From the NCBI GenBank assembly GCA_002690865.1, contig NZGG01000009.1, positions 84,725-148,724 of the forward strand: a stretch of DNA of 64,000 bases, given 5' to 3'. Each line of letters opens with the position of its first letter. Positions within the stretch are counted from its first letter, which is position 1. Shown piece after piece: positions 20,938 through 29,629 of this stretch. The notes under the pieces were generated by a model. That model saw only the letters and a list, made by a program, of their open reading frames with translations. It was not told where the DNA came from and ran no database searches. Origin of the DNA: Gammaproteobacteria bacterium (GTDB lineage: Bacteria > Pseudomonadota > Gammaproteobacteria > Pseudomonadales > Azotimanducaceae). A program made the position numbers and the translations under genes.

Positions 20938-21879
20938 ATGAGCCGCGTTAAAATAAAAAGCTTGAGCAATTCAACGATATTACAACTAAGGTTCTTGCAT
21001 CCCCGTTTTTGGTTTACGTGGGTGGGACTTGCTTTGATATTTGTAATTATCCATTTTCCTCATCCTTGGAGACTCTGGTGTGGATCTATTCTAGGGAAAA
21101 TGGGGTATTACTTTGCTCTTGATCGAAAGAATATAGTCGATATTAATTTGTCTATTTGCTTCCCTGAGTTATCAGAAACAGATAGAAAAAAACTTAACAA
21201 AAAAGTCTTTCGATCCGCAGGTCTCAGTATTATAGAAACAGCATTAGTTTGGCTTCGCTCACCTATAACATTTCGAAATCTTGCCAAAATTGAGGGTCTT
21301 GAACACTTAGAAACTGCTCTCAAACAAGACAAAGGGGTTGTTCTAGTTGGGATGCACTTTTCTACGTTGGATTTTTGTGCAGCAATTCTCTCCAGCTATT
21401 GTAAATTCGATGTAATGTATCGCGGCAACAAGAATCCACTGATAGAAGCCATTATGAATCGTGGGCGGGTAAAAAATTTTTCGAATGCAATAGAACGGAA
21501 GGATGTTCGATCAGTAATCAAAAGTCTGAAGCAAGGTAGAGCAGTCTGGTATGGTCCAGATCAAGACTATGGTCGCGCTCACTCAGTATTTGTACCTTTT
21601 TTTGGTTATCCAACAGCAACAATTTCAGCCACATCACGCATTGCAGGGATAAACAAATCGCCGGTAATAATATTCACTCACTATCGTCTTCAAGGCGACT
21701 CTCGTTATCGAATATGCCTGAGTAAGCCTTTAGATAACTTCCCTTCCAAGGACCCTGTGCTTGATGCCTCTCGCATTAATGGGGAAGTCGAAAAAGCTAT
21801 TAAAAAAGCTCCAGAACAATATTGGTGGTTACATAGAAGATTCAAAACTCCTCCGAAGGGGAAAAATCGACCTTACTAA
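20938..21879 (+). CDS. lpxL: Kdo2-lipid A late acyltransferase (LpxL/HtrB type)
   Basis: 313 residues. A hydrophobic N-terminal anchor (about 25-45) leads into the LpxL/LpxM fold. The HX4D catalytic motif is HFSTLD, and the second block RAVWYGPDQDYGRAHSVFVPFFG is characteristic. It transfers a secondary acyl chain from acyl-ACP to Kdo2-lipid IVA. LpxL versus LpxM cannot be decided by eye; I use lpxL as the general label. It is the only plus-strand gene in the core locus and overlaps the neighbouring glycosyltransferase tail to tail by 38 bases. Confidence 0.9.
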   Translation: MSRVKIKSLSNSTILQLRFLHPRFWFTWVGLALIFVIIHFPHPWRLWCGSILGKMGYYFALDRKNIVDINLSICFPELSETDRKKLNKKVFRSAGLSIIETALVWLRSPITFRNLAKIEGLEHLETALKQDKGVVLVGMHFSTLDFCAAILSSYCKFDVMYRGNKNPLIEAIMNRGRVKNFSNAIERKDVRSVIKSLKQGRAVWYGPDQDYGRAHSVFVPFFGYPTATISATSRIAGINKSPVIIFTHYRLQGDSRYRICLSKPLDNFPSKDPVLDASRINGEVEKAIKKAPEQYWWLHRRFKTPPKGKNRPY

Positions 21880-22990
21880 AAGCTAGCATAGGCGGGAGCT
21901 GTTTTAGTTTCTTTGAAAAACTTTCAATAAAAAACTCTTGATCTAATCGTTCTCTTGCTGTGAAGCCAAGCTCTGATCTTTGATCAGAGGAGAGTCTATA
22001 TAATCTCTGCAGGTTCCTAGTTAGTTCTTCCTGACCCGAAAATCTAATACCAACATTGCAAAGGACGTCATCAAGGCCGGGGGCATCACTCGCAATGATA
22101 GGCAACCTAGCGAACATGGCTTCGAGAAGGACAACACCAAAAGCCTCCGCTTCACTAGATGGCATTACAAAACAATCAAAAGCTTTGTAATATTGCGCAG
22201 CTCGATCCAAATGACCAACAAAAAATACTTGATCTAGGATGCCGAGACTTTTGGCCAAATCAGTAAGAGACGATGCTTGAGGACCGTCCCCGAGAATAAC
22301 TAGAACGCAATTATCATCAAATTCGGCAGCTGCAAAGGCTATAAGTAATAAATCGAACCGTTTCTTTTCTATAAGTCGGCCTACTGCTCCAAATATGAAA
22401 TAATCAGAACTTATCCCAAACATTTCCCGAGCTGTTTCCCGGCTTAATAACTTGGCATCCTTACTTAAAGCATGACCCAGCACATGAATTCTTCTATCTC
22501 GAGCAATTGAGGGAATTGCCTGTGCTATATTATTTGCTACAGATCTTGAAACAGCGATCAGATGTATTCCCCTTCGCCAGAACTTAAGAAATGAGGCTCG
22601 AGTGAATCTATGGAAAACATTGTGTTCATGCACAACCCCAAGGATCAGCAATGACCGATAGAAAAAACTAATCACTCCTGCAAGATAAATTGGCTTGTAA
22701 CGATGTGCAATAACAATATCAAAGTTGGCCCTATAGAAAAAAACAAACAAACGACATAAAAGAGAGAATTTTACTCCCCGTAAAGACCTACTGGGACTAT
22801 GTAGGTAAATCACCTTATCGCCCCCAGTTCTTTCCGTTATAATATTACTGGCCTGTCCCTTTAAATAAATCGTAGTGACATCTGCATTAGAAAATGCATC
22901 ACAATATTGTCGGCAAATCAAAGGAAAGGGTCCCTTATAATCGTGACATAGCTGCAATATTTTTAATTTCCTCGACGCACTAACTGACAT
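21842..22990 (-). CDS. GT4 glycosyltransferase of the LPS core locus (WapH-like position)
   Basis: 382 residues, GT-B fold. The C-terminal donor domain is of GT4 type: GAVGRLIEKKRFDLLL, LVILGDGP, then MPSSEAEAFGVVLLEAM containing the EX7E motif. The N-terminal half carries ILQLCHDYKGPFP. It probably adds a sugar to the outer core. Gene order matches wapH next to wapO in Pseudomonas, but that is position evidence; the sugar and linkage are unknown. It overlaps the carbamoyltransferase stop by 11 bases, so it is co-translated. Confidence 0.85.
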   Translation of the reverse strand: MSVSASRKLKILQLCHDYKGPFPLICRQYCDAFSNADVTTIYLKGQASNIITERTGGDKVIYLHSPSRSLRGVKFSLLCRLFVFFYRANFDIVIAHRYKPIYLAGVISFFYRSLLILGVVHEHNVFHRFTRASFLKFWRRGIHLIAVSRSVANNIAQAIPSIARDRRIHVLGHALSKDAKLLSRETAREMFGISSDYFIFGAVGRLIEKKRFDLLLIAFAAAEFDDNCVLVILGDGPQASSLTDLAKSLGILDQVFFVGHLDRAAQYYKAFDCFVMPSSEAEAFGVVLLEAMFARLPIIASDAPGLDDVLCNVGIRFSGQEELTRNLQRLYRLSSDQRSELGFTARERLDQEFFIESFSKKLKQLPPMLAFSKVDFSPSEEF

Positions 22991-24725
22991 CGAAATTAGG
23001 CTTTGTTACGAGCAAATCTTCAAGAAATAAATATTCTAAATCTGAACCAAAAAACATATCTAGAGCATCAGAGGGAGAACAAACCATAGGCTCACCTCTC
23101 CGATTCATTGAAGTATTAAGTAGAGCTCCATTACCGGTAAGCTTCTCCATTTCCTTAAGCAAGTCGTAGTATCTAGGATTGAAGTCTTTTTTGACGATTT
23201 GCACACGCGAAGTACCATCCTCATGAACCACCTCTGGAATTCGGTCTGCCCAAGATTTAGCCACTTCAAATGTAATGGTCATAAAGGGTGCTGGGTGTTC
23301 TGTCTGAATAACTTCAGGGGCGACAGAATCGAGAATGCTAGGACAAAATGGACGCCATCGCTCGCGGAATTTAATCTGTTCATTTATCTTATCTGAAATG
23401 CCAGCACAGCCAGGGTTGCCAAGAATACTTCTCCCACCAAGAGCTCTTGGCCCGAACTCCATCCTACCCTGGCACCAAGCGATAGGATTCCCTTCACAAA
23501 GGAGCTTTGCTGCTGCCTTCGCCACATGTTTAATCCGTCGGTACATTGGTTTTTTCTTATGTAATTTACACGCCTGAATACACTCATCTGAGGTATAAGA
23601 GGGGCCAAGATATACGTGCTCCATTTTCTCTGGGTAAATCCCTCGTTTCCAGGTAGCATAAGAAGCAGCGCCTAATGCAGAACCAGCATCACTCGCCGCT
23701 GGCTGCACGAATAGCTCATCTACATAAGGCAACTGTAAAATCTTCTGGTTCAACTTCACGTTCAACGCACCTCCTCCCGCAAAAACAAGCTTTCCCGTTT
23801 CCTCAAGTATATCCTTAAGGTAGCAGTCAATTAGAGCAAGTGACACGTCTTCATAAAGTTTCTGTATCGCTGAGGCGTAATGAATATAGGGATCATCTGC
23901 CACATCGCCTTGCCGTCTTGGCCCCAACCAATCCACCAACTTTTGTGAAAAATAAAAACCTCTACCCCCCTCCTTGTAACGCCTAAGACCAACAGTATTC
24001 ACTAAACTAGTGTTAACCCTAATATCTTTACCGTCGAAAGCGAGCAATCTCGATAAATCATAACGATCGCTATCACCATATGGAGCCATGCCCATGACCT
24101 TATATTCCCCATCCAACATTTCAAAACCAAGGTATTCTGTAAAAGATGCATATAGCTGACCAAGAGAATCAGGGTCGAAAAATTCCTTAATTCGATGAAT
24201 GTCACCATTTTCTCCATACCCAAAGAAAGTCGTGGCATATTCTCCCTTCCCATCAATACCTAGAATTGCTGTCTTTTCCCGAAACCCACTGAGATGGTAG
24301 GCACTGCTAGCATGAGCAATATGATGCTCCACTGGATCAAAATCAATTTTATGCCAATCAATATCAAGATCATCCAACAAACTACGAACCCGCTTAACAT
24401 TACGACGGTAATGTCTATTACCATTTAGCAAAGCATCGAGGGACCGTTCAGGTGCATACCAATACCTTTTGGCAAAATGCCAACGTGCAGGCGATAACAA
24501 ACTTACTTTAGCAAAAGGGAATGCAACAACATCAATATCCCCAGGCTTAACTCCTCCAAAATCCATGCAAAATTTCGCTGCGTTGAGCGGCATCCTATCT
24601 TTGGCATGTTTATCACGAACAAAACGTTCCTCTTCAGCAGCAGCTATAAGCTTTCCATCAATATAAAGAGCCGCGGAAGGATCGTGCTTTAACGCGCCAG
24701 ATAAACCGAGTACAGTGAGTGTCAA
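22980..24725 (-). CDS. NodU/CmcH-family carbamoyltransferase (WapO-like)
   Basis: 581 residues with the family's two domains. The N-terminal Kae1-like domain (about 1-350) has GLSGALKHDPSAALY, AAAEEERFVRDKH and the metal-site motif VEHHIAHASSAY. The C-terminal domain (about 375-575) has GRMEFGPRALGGRSILG and LNTSMNRRGEPMVC. Enzymes of this family use carbamoyl phosphate and ATP to carbamoylate sugar hydroxyls. In Pseudomonas WapO, in the same neighbourhood, carbamoylates heptose II of the core; I infer the same here. The start is TTG at 24725, since no ATG exists near the conserved N-terminus. Confidence 0.9.
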   Translation of the reverse strand: MTLTVLGLSGALKHDPSAALYIDGKLIAAAEEERFVRDKHAKDRMPLNAAKFCMDFGGVKPGDIDVVAFPFAKVSLLSPARWHFAKRYWYAPERSLDALLNGNRHYRRNVKRVRSLLDDLDIDWHKIDFDPVEHHIAHASSAYHLSGFREKTAILGIDGKGEYATTFFGYGENGDIHRIKEFFDPDSLGQLYASFTEYLGFEMLDGEYKVMGMAPYGDSDRYDLSRLLAFDGKDIRVNTSLVNTVGLRRYKEGGRGFYFSQKLVDWLGPRRQGDVADDPYIHYASAIQKLYEDVSLALIDCYLKDILEETGKLVFAGGGALNVKLNQKILQLPYVDELFVQPAASDAGSALGAASYATWKRGIYPEKMEHVYLGPSYTSDECIQACKLHKKKPMYRRIKHVAKAAAKLLCEGNPIAWCQGRMEFGPRALGGRSILGNPGCAGISDKINEQIKFRERWRPFCPSILDSVAPEVIQTEHPAPFMTITFEVAKSWADRIPEVVHEDGTSRVQIVKKDFNPRYYDLLKEMEKLTGNGALLNTSMNRRGEPMVCSPSDALDMFFGSDLEYLFLEDLLVTKPNFDVS

Positions 24726-24781
24726 GAGCGAGTCTCTCTAAAAAAAAAAATCGTACTCTACTCTTTTATAGAATTAAACAG

Positions 24782-26242
24782 TTAGTTTACTCTGACTTCA
24801 AATTCATTGATAAGATCAGATAGCAATCTACTAAGGCCTCGTTTGATAGCAGGTTGATCTCTCCAATTTTCCATAAAACGCTCCAAATCATGTCTGAAGG
24901 CATCACTAAAACCTTTTCTCGTCGTGAACTCGCGCATAGAATCCAAGTCAATAAGCAAAGGTTTATGTTGGGACAATAGGAAATTTGTAGCCTTGAGGTC
25001 TCCATGGCAAATTTGGGATTCTGATAATTTAGTGAAAATATCTTTTAGAGCAGTTATTTCAATGGAAGTACTGTCTGTCAGATGGGAAGCTCGAAGAAAT
25101 TCCCAAGCTGTAGGGCCTTCGATATACTCTGTAATCAAGTAAGCTTTTGAACCAAAAAACCCTAGCCTATTTTCGATCAACGCTAGCGCTTTAAGAGCAG
25201 GGATACCTAAAAACTCCAACCGAAATGCATTTTTCCAAGAAATCCTCGCTCTACTTACCCGCAATGCCAACTTTAATCCGTGGAAAAAACCCTTTACGTT
25301 ATAGCGCTTTATTACTACTGAGCGATCGCTCAGCTTTACTAGCGAGACCGTAGCAGTATTTCCGCTCTTCAATATAAATCCGGAGTCAACGAACCTATCT
25401 GGATCTTGAATTACTTGTCTCATTTCATGATTGAAATTTTTACGCTCACAAACCATGAAACGAGTGAACGTCGAACTAGATACGAATCTTGTGCAGTCAC
25501 GCACCGTTTTCCTTAGAAAAGAGCGCTTTCGAGTCTCTCTGGAACGTTGAATTTCAATCATTAGTTGATTCAACCTTCGCTTATCGTGCTGCCAGTTTCT
25601 GGCATTCTCATATTGAGTAAGTGCCGGCGGTACGAAATCATCAAGCTCTGCGGAAAATTGAGCAAAGAACAACGATAGATTCCTTAGGCTAAGACGCTCA
25701 GGAAGACTTTGCTGAGATTGCTTTCTTATACCTGCTCCATCAATAGTGTAACAAGCACCCTCACTCAGAAGAAAATTTTCTAAGTGAATATCTCTCTGTA
25801 CAACACCGTTATCATGAAGTTGTGCCATAACCTCCATTACCTTGCCAACTAATCGATCTCTTTCCACTTGAAATTTTTGTAACTCCATATCTAAGCTAAC
25901 GGCATCAGGTAAAAACTCAAATACTAGCAGCACACCTCCATCAGAAATCACGCCCTCCCAGAGCAATTTTGGAGTGGCAACGCCAGTATTTTGAATATGA
26001 GTTACACCCAGATGCTCTCGCGTAGAATTTCGTTTAGCATTTTTACCAAAAAATAATTTAACCAAAACAAGTCGGCCTTTATCATTTGCGAGTGCCACTA
26101 GTCTCTTTTTTGGTAAAAGGCGGAAAACTCGAAGAAATTGGATATCGATCCATGCCCCCCCTGACTTTTGTACACTCAGCAAGAACGGTGCCACAAGATT
26201 CCGATCTCGACTTACTAAGGACAGGCCGGTCATTCTTTCCAT
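24782..26242 (-). CDS. two-domain Kdo/WaaP-type LPS kinase fusion
   Basis: 486 residues with two kinase-like domains. The first has the catalytic loop VVQRDIHLENFLL (about 160) and metal-binding IDGAG (about 180); the second has ICHGDLKATNFLL (about 430) and LLIDLDS. Each also contains a candidate ATP-binding Lys (LVKLFF; VIKRYN). Both loops keep the Asp expected of active eukaryotic-like sugar kinases. Pseudomonas carries several extra kinases (WapG, WapP, WapQ) between waaP and wapO; this may do the work of two of them, phosphorylating core heptoses. Which residues each half modifies is unknown. A 218-base gap precedes it. Confidence 0.8.
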   Translation of the reverse strand: MERMTGLSLVSRDRNLVAPFLLSVQKSGGAWIDIQFLRVFRLLPKKRLVALANDKGRLVLVKLFFGKNAKRNSTREHLGVTHIQNTGVATPKLLWEGVISDGGVLLVFEFLPDAVSLDMELQKFQVERDRLVGKVMEVMAQLHDNGVVQRDIHLENFLLSEGACYTIDGAGIRKQSQQSLPERLSLRNLSLFFAQFSAELDDFVPPALTQYENARNWQHDKRRLNQLMIEIQRSRETRKRSFLRKTVRDCTRFVSSSTFTRFMVCERKNFNHEMRQVIQDPDRFVDSGFILKSGNTATVSLVKLSDRSVVIKRYNVKGFFHGLKLALRVSRARISWKNAFRLEFLGIPALKALALIENRLGFFGSKAYLITEYIEGPTAWEFLRASHLTDSTSIEITALKDIFTKLSESQICHGDLKATNFLLSQHKPLLIDLDSMREFTTRKGFSDAFRHDLERFMENWRDQPAIKRGLSRLLSDLINEFEVRVN

Positions 26243-26284
26243 GCTGAGGGTAACTCCCTAACTCAAAAGTGTTAGCAATACGTA

Positions 26285-26458
26285 CTACATTCTTTTAGTA
26301 AGCAATCCTAAATTAAAATATAGCGAGACATATAAGCAGAAAAGGTCTTTCGACTCCTGCCTGTATCGGTCTTTAAGCATGCGTCGCTTAGATTTCATGA
26401 CTGGAATATGAATCGAGCAATTTTCATAAACATGAATAAGCAGCATACTACCGCGCAT
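26285..26458 (-). CDS. possible small protein of 57 residues downstream of waaP
   Basis: Too short for the ORF track. An ATG stands two bases after the waaP stop and reads MRGSMLLIHVYENCSIHIPV, then a Lys/Arg-rich stretch (KSKRRMLKDRYRQ) and a hydrophobic, aromatic segment (LFCLYVSLYFNLGLL), ending in TAG at 26285-26287. It fills most of an otherwise unusually wide gap within a tightly packed operon, on the same strand. I recognise no family. It could be a real membrane-associated peptide, the remnant of a deleted kinase gene, or chance. Confidence 0.35.
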   Translation of the reverse strand: MRGSMLLIHVYENCSIHIPVMKSKRRMLKDRYRQESKDLFCLYVSLYFNLGLLTKRM

Positions 26459-26460
26459 AA

Positions 26461-27276
26461 TCATTTACCCCTGGAATCCATTTTAATGACCCAATCCGGC
26501 AAGTACTCGTAATCTTGCAGGTAAAACCGACTAGCACGTTTATATACTTGTCGCCAGAATTCGGCATCCTCAACCAACGTTCTTCGCAAGCTTTTACCAC
26601 TATAAAAAACCATAAAACGGAATACATCACGGGAATTAATATTATAATTGAAGGAAGAGAAAAATAGGGCCCCAATATCCTTAACTCTCCATCTTAGAGG
26701 CGTGCGATTCCTTAACTGGGCACGGTGCAAATCTATAAGATAAAGCGAAGGGTCTAGACTATCGACTTCGTAAAGGAAGTGACAAAGGTAGAAATCACGG
26801 TGATTTATTCCATTCACGTGAAGTTTGCGCGCAATTTGCCCAAGCTTCCCAGCTAATGTGCGTTTTAAAGGGAAAGTAACCTGCCTTTCCTCAAATAATT
26901 CTTCTAAGCTTTTGGTGCCCTCTAGGGCTTTAGTAATGATACACGATCGTTTGTACGCAGGATTTAAACCCTCACTAACATAAACTACTGGCGTTAGTGA
27001 ATTTACGCCTAAACGATTTAATTCAGTCAATGCTTTAAATTCATTCTCAGCACCAACCACAGGCCATCGTAATTGACAGAGGTTTTTAAATATTTCCCGC
27101 CAGCCCACCCCTAAGTGACATTTTACGAAAAACCTTTGATCAGCCTTCTCAATTCTAGTTGTACGTCGATTTTCTAAAGAACGAAATACGACACCATCAA
27201 ACTGTTCAATCTGTTCAAAAAGATTTTTGTCATCAAATAAATCGATAAATTGCGGATCAATATATTTTTGTGCCAC
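26461..27276 (-). CDS. waaP: lipopolysaccharide core heptose(I) kinase
   Basis: 271 residues, GTG start at 27276. Strong WaaP marks: FVKCHLGVGWREIFKNL (ATP-binding Lys), the fixed GAENEFKAL, catalytic loop GINHRDFYLCHFL and LYLIDLHRAQLR with the metal-binding Asp. WaaP phosphorylates O-4 of heptose I with ATP; core phosphates are required for outer-membrane integrity in enterics and essential in Pseudomonas. It is seven bases downstream of the double WaaG gene. Confidence 0.93.
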   Translation of the reverse strand: MAQKYIDPQFIDLFDDKNLFEQIEQFDGVVFRSLENRRTTRIEKADQRFFVKCHLGVGWREIFKNLCQLRWPVVGAENEFKALTELNRLGVNSLTPVVYVSEGLNPAYKRSCIITKALEGTKSLEELFEERQVTFPLKRTLAGKLGQIARKLHVNGINHRDFYLCHFLYEVDSLDPSLYLIDLHRAQLRNRTPLRWRVKDIGALFFSSFNYNINSRDVFRFMVFYSGKSLRRTLVEDAEFWRQVYKRASRFYLQDYEYLPDWVIKMDSRGK

Positions 27277-27283
27277 GCTTAAC

Positions 27284-29629
27284 TCACAGATCTTTATTTA
27301 TATGTACGACTGGAGATTGCTGTGCATAGTTGCAAATAAAATCTGCCGCTCTTTCAGGCATACTATAAATATCCGCATATTTAGCGAAAGATAGACCATT
27401 GTTCTTCATTTTAGTTAAGTCGTCTGAGACGATCATTGAAAAGAGTTGTGAAACGAATGTCTTCATATCAAAGGGCGAGGTCACTAGAGTTCCCGCTCCT
27501 GCTTCTTCGACGTAGCGTGCATACCCGCAGACATCAGAAGCAAGAACTGGTAAGCCAGCAACTATCGCTTCCAATAAGACAGTCCCTGTATTCTCCATAT
27601 ATGCAGGATGTACCAGCAAATCAGCACCTAGTAAAAAACGTGGGATATCGTCGCGTCCCTTAAGAATCTGTACGGACTCACTCAGACCTAAACGGTGCGC
27701 CATACGATAGAACTGATTTGGACCATCTTCCCCTATAGCAATGAGACGGGTACGAGAGAGAACATCATGTGGCAATGAAGACATCCCCAATAAGACTCTA
27801 TCTAATCCTTTTGTTATGAACCCTGAACCAACCAATAGTAGAAGAAAGTCATTCTCTCCTAAGCCAAACTCATGACGAAAGTCTTTACGGACAATATCAG
27901 CATCGGCTGGCGCTCTTCTATTTAACAAGATACCTGGAGGTAGCAGGTGGAATCGAGATTCTTGCGTTCCATAGTATTTTATAAAAAGTGGCTTTTGAAC
28001 CTCTGAAATCATAAGTATCTTAGTATCGAATGATTTGTCGAAAACAGCGCTTTCATACTTTGAGAAATGATGGTACCTAGGTAATTGTCTATCAAACCAA
28101 CCTCGCTGAGTGTACATTTTTTCCTGATAGCAATAGTCAGCCGCATAATAGATATCTAATCCGGGCATTTTGTTAAACCCTACAAGACAGTCTACTGGAT
28201 ATTTCTTTAGATGCGCCTGAATCCATCGAGAAAACTTTTGGTTTCGGCTGTGGTTCGTCAACGCGCTGACTGGTACGAGAATAATATCAAAGCCCTCAGG
28301 GATATAGCCGTCCCAAGATAGAGCATAAACTCTGATGCTATAACCACGAGACTGACATTCCATAGCAATACGGATGAAATCAAGTTGTAGTCCACCAAAA
28401 GTCATGTATTTATATAGGCAAAAGGCTAAAGTGCATCCGTTCTGTTTACATAAAGGCTTGTCTAGGACAACCTCTTCGATTTGAGAAGCTGCATCATTGT
28501 GCAAAGAGTAAATATTTGCTTTTTGCGCAAACTCACGACCTCTGGAAACAAATTCATCGCGCGCACTTAATAATAACATCTCTAATAGCTTTTCATTGAG
28601 CTCCCTCTGTGAGAAAGGATTTCCAACAAGATATCCAACATCTGCTTCTTCTATATAGTGCCCATAGCCACAGTTCTCTGTGGCTAGAACCGGCAGACCC
28701 GCTACTACAGCCTCGAGTAGAATAATACCGGCATTCTCATCAGTCGCTGGATGAAGTAAAAGATCTGCTGCAAACAGGAATTCGGGTATCTCATCAGGAT
28801 CACGTCCAAAAGAGAAAATTGTCACGTTTTTTTGTAGTCCCAAACGGAAAATTAATCGCTTAAACGGTCCTGGATTATCTCGACCGACAATAAAGTATTT
28901 AGTCCTCCTGCGGATCTCGCGCGGCAACGAACTTAAAGCATAAAGAGCTCGACTGACTCCCTTTTTTATGAACCCTGATCCTACAGTAAGCAGCATATAC
29001 TGATCATCTGCTACACCTAGTCGGACTCGCATCTTTTTTCTAATTTCATCTACATCAGGCGGAGCAATACGATTTTTAGCAATTCCAGGTGGCAAAAAAT
29101 GCATACGATCACTGGGGGTCTCATAATATTTTTTAAAAAAAGCTGTCTGCGCATCGGAGATCATAAGAATTTTGGTAGGACTATCATTCCCAAAAACTGA
29201 TCGCTCATAATGAGCAAAATGATGATACCTTGGTAATTGACGGTCGAACCAGCTGCGCTGAGTCTGCATTTTCTCCTCATAACAGGAGTCTCCACAGAAG
29301 TAGACGTCTAGATCAGGCATCTTATTTATTCCAATAACACCATCGACAGGCGCTTTCCGCAGTGCGCTCTTTACCCATGAGCTAAAGCGTTCATTTCTGG
29401 TATGGTTTGTAAAGGCAGTTACCGGCACAATTACGATCTCGAATCCTTCCGGTACTTCACCCATCCAATCTAAGGTATAAACACGCACAGTATGGCCTCG
29501 TTGCTGACAAGCCATAGCAATATTTAGAAAATCAAGCTGAAGACCCCCATAGGGAAAATACTTATATAGGCAAAAAGCAAGCTTTAAGCTTGGGACTTGA
29601 TGTCGATTTGTTTTTGGAGTGTTTTCCAA
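27284..29629 (-). CDS. tandem fusion of two WaaG-type LPS core glycosyltransferases
   Basis: 781 residues made of two full-length GT4 enzymes, about 1-385 and 390-781. Both halves open alike (LAFCLYKYFPYGGLQLDF and LAFCLYKYMTFGGLQLDF), both contain GxNKMPxLDxYF/Y, WFDRQLPRYHHF, LPPGI and GSGFIxKG, and both keep the EX7E motif (DENAGIILLE; MENTGTVLLE). E. coli WaaG is about 374 residues and aligns with each half along its whole length. WaaG adds the first outer-core hexose to heptose II; here two successive or alternative transfers may be combined. No internal stop or obvious restart separates the halves. The start is TTG at 29629, giving a 46-base overlap with waaC. Confidence 0.9.
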   Translation of the reverse strand: MENTPKTNRHQVPSLKLAFCLYKYFPYGGLQLDFLNIAMACQQRGHTVRVYTLDWMGEVPEGFEIVIVPVTAFTNHTRNERFSSWVKSALRKAPVDGVIGINKMPDLDVYFCGDSCYEEKMQTQRSWFDRQLPRYHHFAHYERSVFGNDSPTKILMISDAQTAFFKKYYETPSDRMHFLPPGIAKNRIAPPDVDEIRKKMRVRLGVADDQYMLLTVGSGFIKKGVSRALYALSSLPREIRRRTKYFIVGRDNPGPFKRLIFRLGLQKNVTIFSFGRDPDEIPEFLFAADLLLHPATDENAGIILLEAVVAGLPVLATENCGYGHYIEEADVGYLVGNPFSQRELNEKLLEMLLLSARDEFVSRGREFAQKANIYSLHNDAASQIEEVVLDKPLCKQNGCTLAFCLYKYMTFGGLQLDFIRIAMECQSRGYSIRVYALSWDGYIPEGFDIILVPVSALTNHSRNQKFSRWIQAHLKKYPVDCLVGFNKMPGLDIYYAADYCYQEKMYTQRGWFDRQLPRYHHFSKYESAVFDKSFDTKILMISEVQKPLFIKYYGTQESRFHLLPPGILLNRRAPADADIVRKDFRHEFGLGENDFLLLLVGSGFITKGLDRVLLGMSSLPHDVLSRTRLIAIGEDGPNQFYRMAHRLGLSESVQILKGRDDIPRFLLGADLLVHPAYMENTGTVLLEAIVAGLPVLASDVCGYARYVEEAGAGTLVTSPFDMKTFVSQLFSMIVSDDLTKMKNNGLSFAKYADIYSMPERAADFICNYAQQSPVVHINKDL

